A stretch of 44,354 nt of DNA from Bradyrhizobium sp. NAS96.2 (GCF_001908235.1 NZ_LGHK01000070.1:1-44354); one strand, 5' to 3'; positions 1-12,938 are shown, counted from the stretch's first letter. Translations and numbers: made by a program. The notes: generated from the letters alone by a model not told the origin.

Positions 1-30
1 TCCGTCCGCGAGTCGTATCTTGGTGAGAGC

Positions 31-87
31 CCCCACCCGGATCGCATCTGACGATGCGATCCGACCTCCCCCGCAAGCGGGAGAGGT
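31..87. repeat. Double palindromic intergenic repeat
   Basis: Two adjacent inverted repeats are visible. The first has 9-base arms (CGGATCGCA at 38-46, TGCGATCCG at 55-63). The second has 11-base arms with one mismatch (64-74 and 77-87) around a CCCGCAAGCGGG-type core. The second supplies the GGGAGAG that precedes the GTG at 86, so the repeat appears to provide the ribosome binding site of the propeller gene. It resembles dispersed palindromes of Bradyrhizobium intergenic regions; that part is from memory. Confidence 0.6.
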
Positions 88-1063
88 GAAACGAGCCGGC
101 GGCGAGACTGCTTCAACCTCGATTGTTCGCGCGGTCGCGCTGCTGGCGCTGCTCGCCGGCCTCGGCGGTGCGCGGGCCGAGGAGGCGTTCGTCACCAACC
201 AGCTCAGCGACGATCTCACGGTGGTCGATCTCGCGACCGCAAAGCCGGTCGCGACGATTGCGATCGGCGGCAAGCCCGCGGGCGTTGCCGTCAGCCATGA
301 CGGCCGCTTCGCCTATGTGACGAGCCCGGATGCCAAGGCGGTCACGGTGGTCGATGCGTCGGCGCGCAAGGTGGTCGGCCGGGTCGATGTCGGCGGCGGG
401 CCGCTCGGCATCGCGGTGGCACCCGATGGCGCCACGATCTATGTCGCCGACTGGTACGCCGCCGCGGTGCGGGTGATCGATGCGAGGGAGCAGCGGGTCG
501 TCGCCAGCCTCGCAGTCGGCGCATCGCCATCAGGGCTTGCGGTGACGCCGGACGGGCGGCTGCTGCTCTCGGCCGACCGCGACGACGACAGCGTCTCCAT
601 AACAGACACATCAACGCATGAGCGAAGGGGGATCGTGAAGGTCGGGACCCGTCCGTTCGGCGTCACCATCGATGCGGAGGGCAAGCGCGCCTACACCGCC
701 AATGTCGGCTCCAACGACGTCTCCGTGATCGACATCGCGACTATCAGCGAGATCGGCCGCGTCCATGTCGGCCTGCGCCCCTACGCGGTGGCGCTGGCGC
801 AGGGCCGCGGCTTCGTCACCGACCAGTATGACGGCAAGGTCAGCGTGTTCGATCTCGCGACCTTGCAGCCCGTGAAGCGGATCACCGTCGGCGATTACCC
901 CGAGGGCATCGAGGCGACGGCCGACGGCAAGTGGGTCGTGGTCGCGAACTGGGAGAGCAACACGCTCAGCCTGATCGACGCCGCCGAGTTGAAGGTCACC
1001 GGCGAGGTCAAGGTCGGCGACGGCCCGCGCGCGTTCGGGGCGTTCCTCAGGCGGACCGAGTAG
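86..1063 (+). CDS. Secreted YVTN-type beta-propeller protein
   Basis: The 325-residue product has an N-terminal signal peptide (hydrophobic stretch with LLALLAGLGGARA and a cut before EEAF), so it acts in the periplasm. The rest is about seven repeats of 40-45 residues, each with a Tyr/Phe-Val-x-Asn or Tyr-Val-Ala-Asp strand, a Val-Asp-hydrophobic strand and a GxxPxGxA turn, the hallmark of YVTN/cytochrome-cd1-like propellers. Such proteins are often near PQQ-dependent dehydrogenases, but nothing here shows a partner. The reading frame is open to the window edge; I chose GTG at 86 because GGGAGAG lies just upstream and it gives a normal signal peptide. A TTG at 20 would add a tail encoded by the palindromic repeat. 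No catalytic residues are identifiable, so a specific function is not assigned. Confidence 0.85.
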   Translation: MKRAGGETASTSIVRAVALLALLAGLGGARAEEAFVTNQLSDDLTVVDLATAKPVATIAIGGKPAGVAVSHDGRFAYVTSPDAKAVTVVDASARKVVGRVDVGGGPLGIAVAPDGATIYVADWYAAAVRVIDAREQRVVASLAVGASPSGLAVTPDGRLLLSADRDDDSVSITDTSTHERRGIVKVGTRPFGVTIDAEGKRAYTANVGSNDVSVIDIATISEIGRVHVGLRPYAVALAQGRGFVTDQYDGKVSVFDLATLQPVKRITVGDYPEGIEATADGKWVVVANWESNTLSLIDAAELKVTGEVKVGDGPRAFGAFLRRTE

Positions 1064-1078
1064 GTGAGAAGCGTGGGG

Positions 1079-1215
1079 TGTTCCAAAATATCGAAAACAA
1101 CCCCATGCAAAGGAGCAGGCTGCCGCCACACTCGGAAACGCGACTTGACACGTCGGGCAAATCAGCGATACGTTTCTATTATTCCGAAATTGTGCCTCCG
1201 CCGGTGCGATAACCA
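1079..1215. repeat. Possible dispersed intergenic sequence
   Basis: This non-coding stretch lies between the propeller and PRC-barrel genes. It has an AT-richer segment with AAAACAACCCCATGCA and then a TTGACA (1145-1150) running into GTCGGGCAAAT (1153-1163). The same GTCGGGCAAAT motif recurs at 1277-1287. I recall similar text at many Bradyrhizobium loci, so this may be a dispersed element rather than a dedicated promoter; the TTGACA has no good -10 partner. Confidence 0.3.
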
Positions 1216-1309
1216 ATCCCTGCTATGGCCTGTCGCCGAGCGCCCATTGGCTCACCATGGCGGTAGGCATATATTGTCGGGCAAATACGAGGAAAACAGG
1301 GAGGATGCC

Positions 1310-1642
1310 ATGCATCATACCTTGGTGCCCAGTGACCGGGTCGAGCATGTCTGCGTCTTCGGGCGCGACGGTTCAAAGCTCGGTTTGATCGAGCGGCTGA
1401 TGCTCGACAAGGTGAGCGGAACGGTGGCCTACGCCATCATCAAGACCGGCGGCGTGCTGAGCAGCCATCACCACTATCCCGTCAGATGGACCGCGCTGCA
1501 CTTCGATCCGGTGCGGCAGGCCTTCGAGGCCGAGGTGACGCTGGAGGATCTGCGCGCCGGGCCGTCCGAATTCGACGGCGACGAATTCGACTGGGGCGAC
1601 CGCTCGCAGTCGTACACGCACCCGAATTATTGGGCGGTGTAG
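1310..1642 (+). CDS. PRC-barrel domain protein
   Basis: A 110-residue soluble protein. Residues about 5-75 form the beta-rich pattern of a PRC barrel (VCVFGRDGSKLGLIERLMLD, then VAYAIIKTGG), as in the photosynthetic reaction centre H-subunit family and RimM-like barrels. A His run (SHHHYPV) and a Trp-rich acidic tail (DEFDWGDRS, NYWAV) follow. The ATG at 1310 has GGGAGG six bases upstream; in-frame codons further upstream have no such site. Homologues in rhizobia are short stress-associated proteins of unknown mechanism. It stands alone, with no operon partner. Confidence 0.85.
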   Translation: MHHTLVPSDRVEHVCVFGRDGSKLGLIERLMLDKVSGTVAYAIIKTGGVLSSHHHYPVRWTALHFDPVRQAFEAEVTLEDLRAGPSEFDGDEFDWGDRSQSYTHPNYWAV

Positions 1643-1675
1643 CGCGGAGGTGAGGGCGCTGTCGTCGCGGTTGTC

Positions 1676-1762
1676 GTAGCCCGCATGAGCGAAGCGACAT
1701 GCGGGAGCGGTCGATGTGTCCGCCCGGTGATCCTGGATATCGCTTTGCTCATCCGGGCTACG
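1676..1762. repeat. Palindromic intergenic repeat (GTAGCCCG type)
   Basis: Begins GTAGCCCGCATGAGCGAAGC and ends with GCTTTGCTCATCCGGGCTAC, forming a long imperfect hairpin with a GAAGCG/CGCTTT core. A second member is at 12939-13023. The frame of the downstream gene is open through it, but the repeat is not plausible protein. Confidence 0.75.
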
Positions 1763-1783
1763 TACTTATTCAATGGCAGATAC

Positions 1784-2155
1784 ATGACCCAATTCAAGCC
1801 CGTCGGCTGGCCTTCCGTCATCCCGAGAATTATTACGCACGACCTCGCCGGTTTGACTACGTTTCTGAGAGACGTCTTCGATGCGGAAGGCGAAGTCCGC
1901 TCCGGTGCGCCAACGGAGATCCGGATCGGAGACTCGATCATCCTGATCAGCGACGGCGGGGGCATGCGCGAGGCGATGCCGGCCCTTCTCTATGTCTATG
2001 TTGAGAACGCGGACGAGACCTATCGGCGCGCGATTGCGGCAGGCGCTGAATCGATCGAGACCCCCGCGGATACGCCCTACGGCGACAGACGAGCGATGGT
2101 CCGGGATGCCTGGGCGAACGTCTGGCAGATCGCCACGTACCGCGGCACTCCGTAG
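1784..2155 (+). CDS. VOC-family (glyoxalase-like) protein
   Basis: A 123-residue protein with the paired beta-alpha-beta-beta-beta modules of the vicinal oxygen chelate fold. The first module holds DLAGLTTFLRDVFDAE and the second holds YVYVENADETYRRAIAAG and DTPYGDRRAMVRDAWANVW. The PYGDR...D.wGN-like motif places it nearer PhnB/glyoxalase-like proteins than classic GloA. Such proteins bind small molecules and sometimes give resistance; the substrate cannot be read here. The ATG at 1784 starts where homology begins; earlier codons lie in a palindromic repeat. Confidence 0.8.
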   Translation: MTQFKPVGWPSVIPRIITHDLAGLTTFLRDVFDAEGEVRSGAPTEIRIGDSIILISDGGGMREAMPALLYVYVENADETYRRAIAAGAESIETPADTPYGDRRAMVRDAWANVWQIATYRGTP

Positions 2156-2186
2156 GATGGGTGGAGCGAAGCGATACACATCCTAC
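2152..2186. repeat. Short palindromic repeat after VOC gene
   Basis: Inverted repeat GTAGGATG / CATCCTAC with the core GGAGCGAAGCGATAC, overlapping the VOC stop codon. It has the same GAAGCG core as other repeats in this window and may double as a transcript end. There is no T-run. Confidence 0.65.
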
Positions 2187-2196
2187 GCGCTAGTCC

Positions 2197-2226
2197 TTGC
2201 TCGTCACGAATGGTCTTGGGTATAAG
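2197..2226 (+). promoter_or_regulatory. Candidate kptA promoter
   Basis: TTGCTC at 2197-2202 and TATAAG at 2221-2226 are spaced by 18 bases and sit 24 bases before the kptA ATG. This is a reasonable housekeeping-sigma promoter by sequence alone. Confidence 0.45.
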
Positions 2227-2249
2227 CCGGCAGGACAGGAAATCCAGCA

Positions 2250-2786
2250 ATGCCGGTCGATCCAATCCAGCTCAGCAAATTCTTGAGCTTCGTGCTCCGG
2301 CACAAGCCTAGTGAAATCGGCTTGACGCTCACGTCCGAAGGCTGGGCCAATATCGACGAGTTGATCGAGAGGGCCAATGCGGCGGGGACGAAGTTCGGCC
2401 GGGCCGATCTGCTCGATGTCGTTGCGACCAGTGACAAGAAGCGGTTTTCGATCTCGGCCGACGGCCTCAGCATCCGTGCCGCGCAGGGACATTCGGTCAC
2501 GGTGGAGCTTGGCTTGTCGCCGCAGGAGTCGCCGTCAATCCTGTATCACGGGACCGCGACGCGGTTTGTCGACGCGATCCTCGTCGAAGGTCTGAAGCCG
2601 CAAGCGCGGCAGCAGGTGCATCTGTCGCTCGATGAAGCGACGGCGCTGCGGGTCGGTCAGCGGCATGGCAAGCCGCATATCTTCACGGTCGATGCCGGCG
2701 GCATGCACCGGAAGGGGTTCAAGTTCTACCGCGCAGACAACGGCGTCTGGCTGATCGACCACGTGCCGCCGGAGTTTCTTGCGTAG
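2250..2786 (+). CDS. kptA: RNA 2'-phosphotransferase (Tpt1/KptA family)
   Basis: A 178-residue protein of the usual length for the family. Tpt1 enzymes move an RNA 2'-phosphate onto NAD+, making ADP-ribose 1''-2'' cyclic phosphate and a clean 2'-OH. The N-terminal winged-helix half has the signature SKFLSFVLRHKPSEIGL (about residues 9-25) with its Arg-His pair; the C-terminal ADP-ribosyltransferase-like half has YHGTA, then VHLS and a conserved KFYRADNGVWL ending. Fungi use it for tRNA splicing, but bacteria have no such splicing, so the natural substrate is unknown. It is followed after a short gap by an unrecognised gene, perhaps in the same transcript. Confidence 0.93.
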   Translation: MPVDPIQLSKFLSFVLRHKPSEIGLTLTSEGWANIDELIERANAAGTKFGRADLLDVVATSDKKRFSISADGLSIRAAQGHSVTVELGLSPQESPSILYHGTATRFVDAILVEGLKPQARQQVHLSLDEATALRVGQRHGKPHIFTVDAGGMHRKGFKFYRADNGVWLIDHVPPEFLA

Positions 2787-2815
2787 CGGACATGGGGCGA
2801 ACTGGACAGAGACAA

Positions 2816-3133
2816 ATGAAACCTATCGATCCGATACAATACCCGCTGTTCAACCGGATGGTCGTAGGTCTTTTTCAAGGTGTCGGTCGAAGCTTTTCCT
2901 CAGAAGACCAACTGCCGGCGTTCTTGCTCGAATTCTTCCACGAAAGCGAAATTGAGAGGCTGCTGACTGAACTGCAACAAATTGCATCGAAGAACCTCAG
3001 CGACCGAGAATGGGAGAAGTTCTGGTATCGTGGTCCGGCTTACAGCTTTCCCAAGAATGCCGAGTCCAGCAATCGGTTGGTGCGGCTCGTCGTGAAAGAG
3101 ATCCTTGATCGTCGAACGCGCAAGGCGGGTTAG
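2816..3133 (+). CDS. Hypothetical protein downstream of kptA
   Basis: A 105-residue soluble protein with no signal peptide or membrane segment. I do not recognise the family. The sequence is rich in charged and aromatic residues, with a helical middle (EIERLLTELQQIASKNLSDREWEKFWYRG) and a basic end (DRRTRKAG). It starts 30 bases after kptA and on the same strand, so cotranscription is likely. An in-frame ATG at 2792 would add eight residues; neither start has a strong binding site. Confidence 0.6.
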   Translation: MKPIDPIQYPLFNRMVVGLFQGVGRSFSSEDQLPAFLLEFFHESEIERLLTELQQIASKNLSDREWEKFWYRGPAYSFPKNAESSNRLVRLVVKEILDRRTRKAG

Positions 3134-3165
3134 CGGTGGCCGAAATGCGCTGCCCCCGGTGGCAA

Positions 3166-3197
3166 TAGGGCGGATTACGCTTCGCTAGTCCGCCCTA
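3166..3197. repeat. Palindromic repeat at the 3' end of uvrA
   Basis: Inverted repeat with arms AGGGCGGA / TCCGCCCT and a TTACGCTTCGCT core, lying between two convergent genes. It may act as a bidirectional terminator hairpin, though no T-run flanks it. Confidence 0.6.
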
Positions 3198-3218
3198 CGA
3201 TCTCTTTAGTGCAAGCGC

Positions 3219-6251
<3,033 letters not shown>

Positions 6252-6295
6252 CGCCGGTGATGCCGGGAGCTTGCGCCGATGGGGTGTGAGGACTG

Positions 6296-6310
6296 GAACG
6301 TAGGAAGAAC
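6296..6310 (-). promoter_or_regulatory. LexA (SOS) box upstream of uvrA
   Basis: Read on the minus strand this is GTTC-TTCCTAC-GTTC, an exact match to the alphaproteobacterial LexA operator GTTC-N7-GTTC. It lies 45 bases upstream of the longest uvrA start. The motif is expected only about once per 44 kb by chance on both strands, and uvrA is a classic SOS gene. Confidence 0.8.
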
Positions 6311-6399
6311 GGCCGACAATTTCCAGTACTGAATGGCGTCCATCAACGGATAGTTTGCCTGATGGCAGCAGCCGTCAGCAGGGCCCGGTTCCGAAACGC

Positions 6400-6426
6400 A
6401 AAAAGGCCGGCGCGAGGCCGGCCTTT
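6400..6426 (-). terminator. Intrinsic terminator of the first barrel gene
   Basis: On the minus strand: AAGGCCGGC, a short loop, GCCGGCCTT and then a T-run. It lies 26 bases after the stop at 6452. Copies of the same hairpin follow each barrel gene in this cluster (7283-7309 decayed, 7592-7618). Confidence 0.8.
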
Positions 6427-6451
6427 CCATGCGATCTGCTCGCAGTTTGGC

Positions 6452-7117
6452 TCAGTATTTGGCGACGATCGGGCCGCCGAAGTGATAGTTCACGCCGAAC
6501 TGGACGCTGTGCAGGTTGATGTCGGCCGACGGAACGCCGAAATAGGTCTCGCCGCCGAGGCTGCGATACAGGTATTCGCCCTTGATCGACCACTGCGGCG
6601 CGATGAACGCTTCGATGCCGGCGCCGACGGTCCAGCCCGAGTGGAAGTTGCTCTGCGATGCGCTCACGCCGCCCGCGCTGAGGGTCAGCTTGTTATCGAC
6701 CCAGGCGTAGCCGCCGGTGCCGTAGAACAGCACCTTGTCGACCGCGAAGCCGATGCGGCCGCGCGCGGTGCCGAGCGCGTCGATCTTGCTCGTCGCGGTG
6801 ATGCCGAACGCGGTGGCGGAGGCGTTGACGTCAGCCCAGCCGCCGTCGGCCTCGATGCCGTACACGATGTTGCCGGCCTGCCAGTTGTAGCCGACGGTGC
6901 CGCCGGCGAAGCCGCCTTCCATCTTCGGATTGCCGGAATCCTCGCTGGCGTAGCCGCCGAAGCCGCCGATGTAGAAGCCGGTCCAGTTGTAGATCGCGGC
7001 CGGCGGCGGAGCCTTGACGTAGGGGCCGCGTCCGGCGAGATCGGCGGCCATTGCCGGTGCAATTGCGCTGAGGGCAAACATGCCGGCCGAGGCCAGCAGA
7101 ACATTCCTGATTTTCAA
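6452..7117 (-). CDS. Outer-membrane beta-barrel protein (Omp25/RopB-like)
   Basis: A 221-residue porin-like barrel: a signal peptide ending APAMA before ADLAGRGPYVKAPPP, then IYNWTGFYIGGFGGY, alternating beta strands, and a C-terminal strand ending NYHFGGPIVAKY with a terminal aromatic, as needed for BAM assembly. The family (surface antigen msp4/Omp25 type) is abundant in Bradyrhizobium outer membranes and has a structural role. I prefer the TTG at 7117 (GGGACTGGGAC upstream; gives KIRNVLLASAG as signal start) over a TTG at 7150. It is the first of a three-copy tandem, all on the minus strand, each ending in the same hairpin. Confidence 0.88.
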   Translation of the reverse strand: MKIRNVLLASAGMFALSAIAPAMAADLAGRGPYVKAPPPAAIYNWTGFYIGGFGGYASEDSGNPKMEGGFAGGTVGYNWQAGNIVYGIEADGGWADVNASATAFGITATSKIDALGTARGRIGFAVDKVLFYGTGGYAWVDNKLTLSAGGVSASQSNFHSGWTVGAGIEAFIAPQWSIKGEYLYRSLGGETYFGVPSADINLHSVQFGVNYHFGGPIVAKY

Positions 7118-7282
7118 AGTCCCAGTCCCATTTTCTTGTTGTCCCTTCAAACGCTGAAGGGAACGTCACAGCAGTGTCGTGTGACGCTCGCGTGCTTCTA
7201 CATAGAAATCTTGGAAGTTGTGTATCCGCGAAACCACAATGCACCGAAAACGGCCCGCTGAAGCGCGCGCTCGCGCGCAACG

Positions 7283-7309
7283 AAGAAAGCCGGCGCGAAG
7301 TCGGTTCTT
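7283..7309 (-). terminator. Decayed copy of the barrel-gene terminator
   Basis: AAGAAAGCCGGC...GTCGGTTCTT (plus strand) aligns with the clean hairpins at 6400-6426 and 7592-7618 but has several arm mismatches. It lies where the terminator of the broken middle copy should be, so it is a fossil of that unit. Confidence 0.6.
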
Positions 7310-7344
7310 GATGTAAACGCAGCAACGCGTGATCAGCGGCAGGC

Positions 7345-7581
7345 TCAGTATTTCGCTGACACCACCGGGCTCGCTGCGTTGAAGTGGTAATTGATGTCGA
7401 GCTTGACGGTGTGGAACGTGTCCTTCCACTCCGAGCGATCGTTCAATGCCGGCGTGTACCGGATCGGCGCGACCCGGCCGAGATCGATGTAGTTGTATTC
7501 GAGCTTCGCCGACCAGTTGGCGGCGAACATGTATTCGACGCCGGCGTCGGCGGTCCAGCCCTAGCGTGTGTCGCTGGCCGA
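7345..7581 (-). pseudogene. Broken outer-membrane barrel gene (C-terminal remnant)
   Basis: Only the last part of a barrel gene remains. Reading the minus strand from 7581 gives SASDTR, then a TAG at 7561-7563 where the neighbouring paralogue has Trp (SASDTRW), then GWTADAGVEYMFAANW and an intact end NYHFNAASPVVSAKY. Upstream of 7582 homology stops abruptly, and the terminator of the next barrel gene follows within about ten bases. An internal ATG at 7530 opens a 61-codon frame, but it lacks a signal peptide and most strands, so it cannot form a barrel. Confidence 0.8.
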
Positions 7582-7591
7582 GCGCGCAAAC

Positions 7592-7618
7592 AAAAAGGCC
7601 GGCGCGAAGCCGGCCTTT
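7592..7618 (-). terminator. Intrinsic terminator of the second intact barrel gene
   Basis: On the minus strand: AAGGCCGGC-TTCGC-GCCGGCCTT followed by TTT. It lies 27 bases after the stop of the gene ending at 7646. It is nearly identical to the hairpin at 6400-6426. Confidence 0.8.
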
Positions 7619-7645
7619 CGTCTGGATCAAACCCGGATCGCGCGA

Positions 7646-8392
7646 TCAGTACCGCGCAACCACCGGGCCACCCCACTTGTAGTTCACGCGGACGGTGACG
7701 ATGTCGACGTCCTGGCGATCGCGGATGCTGCTGAACAGCGCGCCGGTGGGGGTGGTGAGGTTGTAGGTCTTGTCCTGCATGAACAGGTGGTCGTATTCGA
7801 CACCAGCGGTCCAGTTCGGCGCGAAGCCGACTTCGATGCCGGCGCCGATGGTGCCGCCCCAGCGGGTGTCGCTGGCGCTGCCGGCGAGCACGCCGGTCGG
7901 CGTGAAGTAGGTGTTGAAGCGGTTGTCGGTGAGCGCCGCACCGCCCTTGGCGTAGAGCAGCACGTTGTTGACGGCGTAGCCGACCTGGCCGGTGAACAGC
8001 CCGAACGCGTCGATCTTGCTCTGGTTGGTGAAGAGGCCCGGGAACAGCGCGCTGTTGTTGCTGCCCTTCAGGTCAGCCCAGTCGCCCTGCGCTTCGAGGC
8101 CGAACACCCAGGCGCCGGCCTGCCAGCGATAGCCGATCTGGCCGCCGGCGACGCCGCCGGTTGCGTCATGGCAACCATCCGATCCGATGAACACGCCACC
8201 CGGGACCTGGTCCCAGCAATTGTGGCTCGAGCCCCAGCCGCCGTTGGCGCCGATGTAGAAGCCGCTCCAGTCATAGACGGCGGCAATCATCGGCGGTGCC
8301 TTGGTGTAGGGCCGCGCCGCGAGGTCGGCGGCCGCAGCAGGCGCGGCGAACGCAATCAGGGCAACCGTACCGAGCAAAAACTTCTTCATCAT
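7646..8392 (-). CDS. Outer-membrane beta-barrel protein (Omp25/RopB-like)
   Basis: A 248-residue paralogue of the barrel at 6452-7117. It has a signal peptide (KKFLLGTVALIAF...AAAA), the conserved ADLAARPYTKAPPM and YDWSGFYIGANGGWG blocks, and the ending NYKWGGPVVARY. A Cys pair in the first extracellular region (HNCWDQ and DGCHD) is unusual for the family and could form a disulfide. I chose the ATG pair at 8392/8389 because GGGAG lies just upstream; longer frames add an unlikely leader. It is not coupled to the remnant downstream: its own terminator separates them. Confidence 0.9.
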   Translation of the reverse strand: MMKKFLLGTVALIAFAAPAAAADLAARPYTKAPPMIAAVYDWSGFYIGANGGWGSSHNCWDQVPGGVFIGSDGCHDATGGVAGGQIGYRWQAGAWVFGLEAQGDWADLKGSNNSALFPGLFTNQSKIDAFGLFTGQVGYAVNNVLLYAKGGAALTDNRFNTYFTPTGVLAGSASDTRWGGTIGAGIEVGFAPNWTAGVEYDHLFMQDKTYNLTTPTGALFSSIRDRQDVDIVTVRVNYKWGGPVVARY

Positions 8393-8654
8393 CAATCTCC
8401 CAGCTCCCCGATCGGCTTCCAATATTGTCCCGAAGCGCGATCTCAGACGCGAGCGCCCGCGTCATGGGTGGTAGCTATACGCTGATTCAACCTGAAACGC
8501 CGTCTCCCAAAAGCCACACTTGCGGAAGAAGTGGGGCCGAGGCAAGTGATTGATTTGTCTTGTGTTTTCCAAAGTCGATCAGGCCGACAGGCGGCCGGGA
8601 TCGAAATCGGCTGCCGTTCCATCGTCACTCGCCGGCTCTACGGCTGGTTGTGGC
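8393..8654. other. Intergenic region between barrel gene and ssb control region
   Basis: No convincing gene. It must hold the promoter of the minus-strand barrel gene and lies beside the ssb promoter; I see no clear -35/-10 pair for the barrel gene. Short open frames here lack binding sites and protein-like composition. Confidence 0.5.
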
Positions 8655-8692
8655 GAACAAAACTGGAACATGGTCGGCTGCGGTGCTATATC
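8655..8692 (+). promoter_or_regulatory. LexA box and probable ssb promoter
   Basis: GAAC-AAAACTG-GAAC at 8655-8669 is GTTC-N7-GTTC on the other strand, an exact LexA operator. Its right end overlaps a plausible -35 (TGGAAC, 8664-8669) followed after 17 bases by TATATC (8687-8692), so LexA would block RNA polymerase directly. The ssb ATG is about 150 bases further on, leaving a long 5' region. Confidence 0.65.
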
Positions 8693-8839
8693 TCGAATAT
8701 CGTGGATAACCGCGCGAGGGCAAAGGCGGCGAGCCGGCGCCGGCGTATAGGGTCATCCACGACGCCTGCAAAGTAAGTGGCGAAGGTTGAGAGCGGCGGC
8801 CGATGTCCGGACGCCCGGTTTTTGAGTGGAGATGATGCG

Positions 8840-9331
8840 ATGGCAGGAAGCGTGAACAAGGTGATCTTGGTTGGAAACCTCGGCAAGGATCCGGAAATCC
8901 GGCGGACGCAGGACGGCCGTCCGATCGCAAACCTTTCGATCGCTACCTCGGAGACCTGGCGCGACAAGGGCACCGGCGAGCGCAAGGAAAAGACCGAGTG
9001 GCACCGCGTCGTGATCTTCAACGAGGGCCTCTGCAAGGTCGCCGAGCAGTATCTGAAGAAGGGCGCCAAGGTGTACATCGAGGGTCAGCTGCAGACCCGC
9101 AAATGGACCGACCAGTCCGGCGTCGAGAAGTACTCGACCGAGGTCGTGCTGCAGGGCTTCAACTCCAACCTGACGATGCTCGACGGGCGTGGCGGCGGAG
9201 GCGGCAGCTTCTCCGATGACGGCGGCAGCGATTTCGGCTCGTCCGGTCCGGTCAGCTCGGCGCCGCGGCGCGCGGTCGCCGCCGGCGGCGGCAGCCGCAA
9301 CAGCGACATGGACGACGATATCCCGTTCTGA
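8840..9331 (+). CDS. ssb: Single-stranded DNA-binding protein
   Basis: SSB coats single-stranded DNA in replication, recombination and repair. The 163-residue product has an OB-fold at residues 1-110 ([40 protein letters not shown]), a Gly/Ser-rich linker, and the acidic tip DMDDDIPF that docks partner proteins. The ATG at 8840 has GGAG ten bases before it; the longer frame from 8777 adds unrelated residues. Its position beyond the barrel cluster from divergent uvrA, with LexA boxes on both, fits an SOS-controlled pair. Confidence 0.97.
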   Translation: MAGSVNKVILVGNLGKDPEIRRTQDGRPIANLSIATSETWRDKGTGERKEKTEWHRVVIFNEGLCKVAEQYLKKGAKVYIEGQLQTRKWTDQSGVEKYSTEVVLQGFNSNLTMLDGRGGGGGSFSDDGGSDFGSSGPVSSAPRRAVAAGGGSRNSDMDDDIPF

Positions 9332-9358
9332 TCGAACGCCACTTGCGGGCGCTCATGC

Positions 9359-9392
9359 CGCCGCTCCGTGAAGATCATTTCCCGGAGCGGCG
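9359..9392 (+). terminator. Hairpin after ssb
   Basis: Arms CGCCGCTCCG and CGGAGCGGCG (10 base pairs, 14-base loop) lie 27 bases after the ssb stop. No T-run follows, so it may need Rho or simply protect the 3' end. Confidence 0.5.
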
Positions 9393-9498
9393 TTGCGATG
9401 CGTGATGGCAAGTTCCTCGTGTGAATTATGAGGATAACTCTATAGTCGCTTGCTGGATCACGGATCTCTGGAGACGGCGAGGGCGAGTTCCCCTGACT

Positions 9499-9531
9499 TT
9501 GACACAGGCTGATGTGAATGATATTTACATC
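9499..9531 (+). promoter_or_regulatory. Promoter with palindromic operator before the DUF2306 gene
   Basis: A consensus TTGACA (9499-9504) and TATTTA (9522-9527) are spaced by 17 bases. The -10 lies inside a 21-base dyad (9511-9531) with outer arms GATGT / ACATC and inner AAT / ATT, eight of ten pairs matched. A TetR- or MarR-type repressor bound there would cover the -10. No such regulator is adjacent. Confidence 0.55.
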
Positions 9532-9582
9532 GGCCTGCGGCGGGCGATGTCTGGCCGCCAGTTCAATTCAAGGGCCGCCACC

Positions 9583-9981
9583 ATGAGCCTCGCGCCATTG
9601 CTCGACGCTGCGCCTGCGATCCCGCTCCATGCCTTCGCCGCGATGGCCGCCTTCGTGCTCGGCTCCATCCAGCTCGCCGCACCGAAGGGCACGCTGCCGC
9701 ACCGGACGCTGGGCTGGATCTGGGTGATCCTGATGCTGGTGGTCGCCGGGAGCTCGTTCTGGGTCCATCAGATCCGCCTGGTCGGCCCGTGGAGCCCGAT
9801 CCACCTGCTGTCGATCTTCTCGCTGGTCATGCTGGTGCTCGGCGTGATGGCTGCGCGGAGCCACAATGTCCGCAGCCACAAGTTCACGATGATCGGCATT
9901 TTCTTCGGCGCGCTGGTCATTGCCGGGCTGTTCACCTTCATGCCCGGGCGGATCATGCATGCCGTGATTTTCGGCCACTGA
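9583..9981 (+). CDS. DUF2306 family membrane protein
   Basis: A 132-residue protein with four predicted membrane helices: near residues 12-30, 45-62, 70-90 and 105-125. The sequence between helices one and two (LAAPKGTLPHRTLGWIWV) and the HSHKFTMIG-like motif (RSHNVRSHKFTM) match the DUF2306 pattern with conserved His. Function is unknown for the family; His in the membrane hints at metal or haem binding, which is inference. ATG at 9583 fits the family start and follows AAGGG. Confidence 0.75.
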   Translation: MSLAPLLDAAPAIPLHAFAAMAAFVLGSIQLAAPKGTLPHRTLGWIWVILMLVVAGSSFWVHQIRLVGPWSPIHLLSIFSLVMLVLGVMAARSHNVRSHKFTMIGIFFGALVIAGLFTFMPGRIMHAVIFGH

Positions 9982-10193
9982 TTGGGCGATTGAGGGCGTC
10001 GCGGGGCCGGTTCCATCGGGTCCCGGCCGGCTTGTGATCGCGATGCAAAGCAGGCTCGCGGCAAGCCCGCAATGCGGCTGGTAAGTGTATGAAAAAACGA
10101 AGGGAAAAACGGCTTGCCGGAGCCGCTCAGGGGTGGTTATCAGGCCCCCGATGGGCTATATGATTCCCCAGTAAAACTGACCGGATTTCCCCT

Positions 10194-12923
<2,730 letters not shown>

Positions 12924-12938
12924 CGCCGCCGTAGTCCC

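Noticed and set aside
20..85. Longer N-terminus of the propeller protein
   Set aside because: It would be encoded by a palindromic repeat and would spoil the signal peptide; GTG 86 has a proper binding site.
7166..7630. 154-codon frame over the broken barrel gene
   Set aside because: It is a shifted frame over the remnant and has no barrel pattern.
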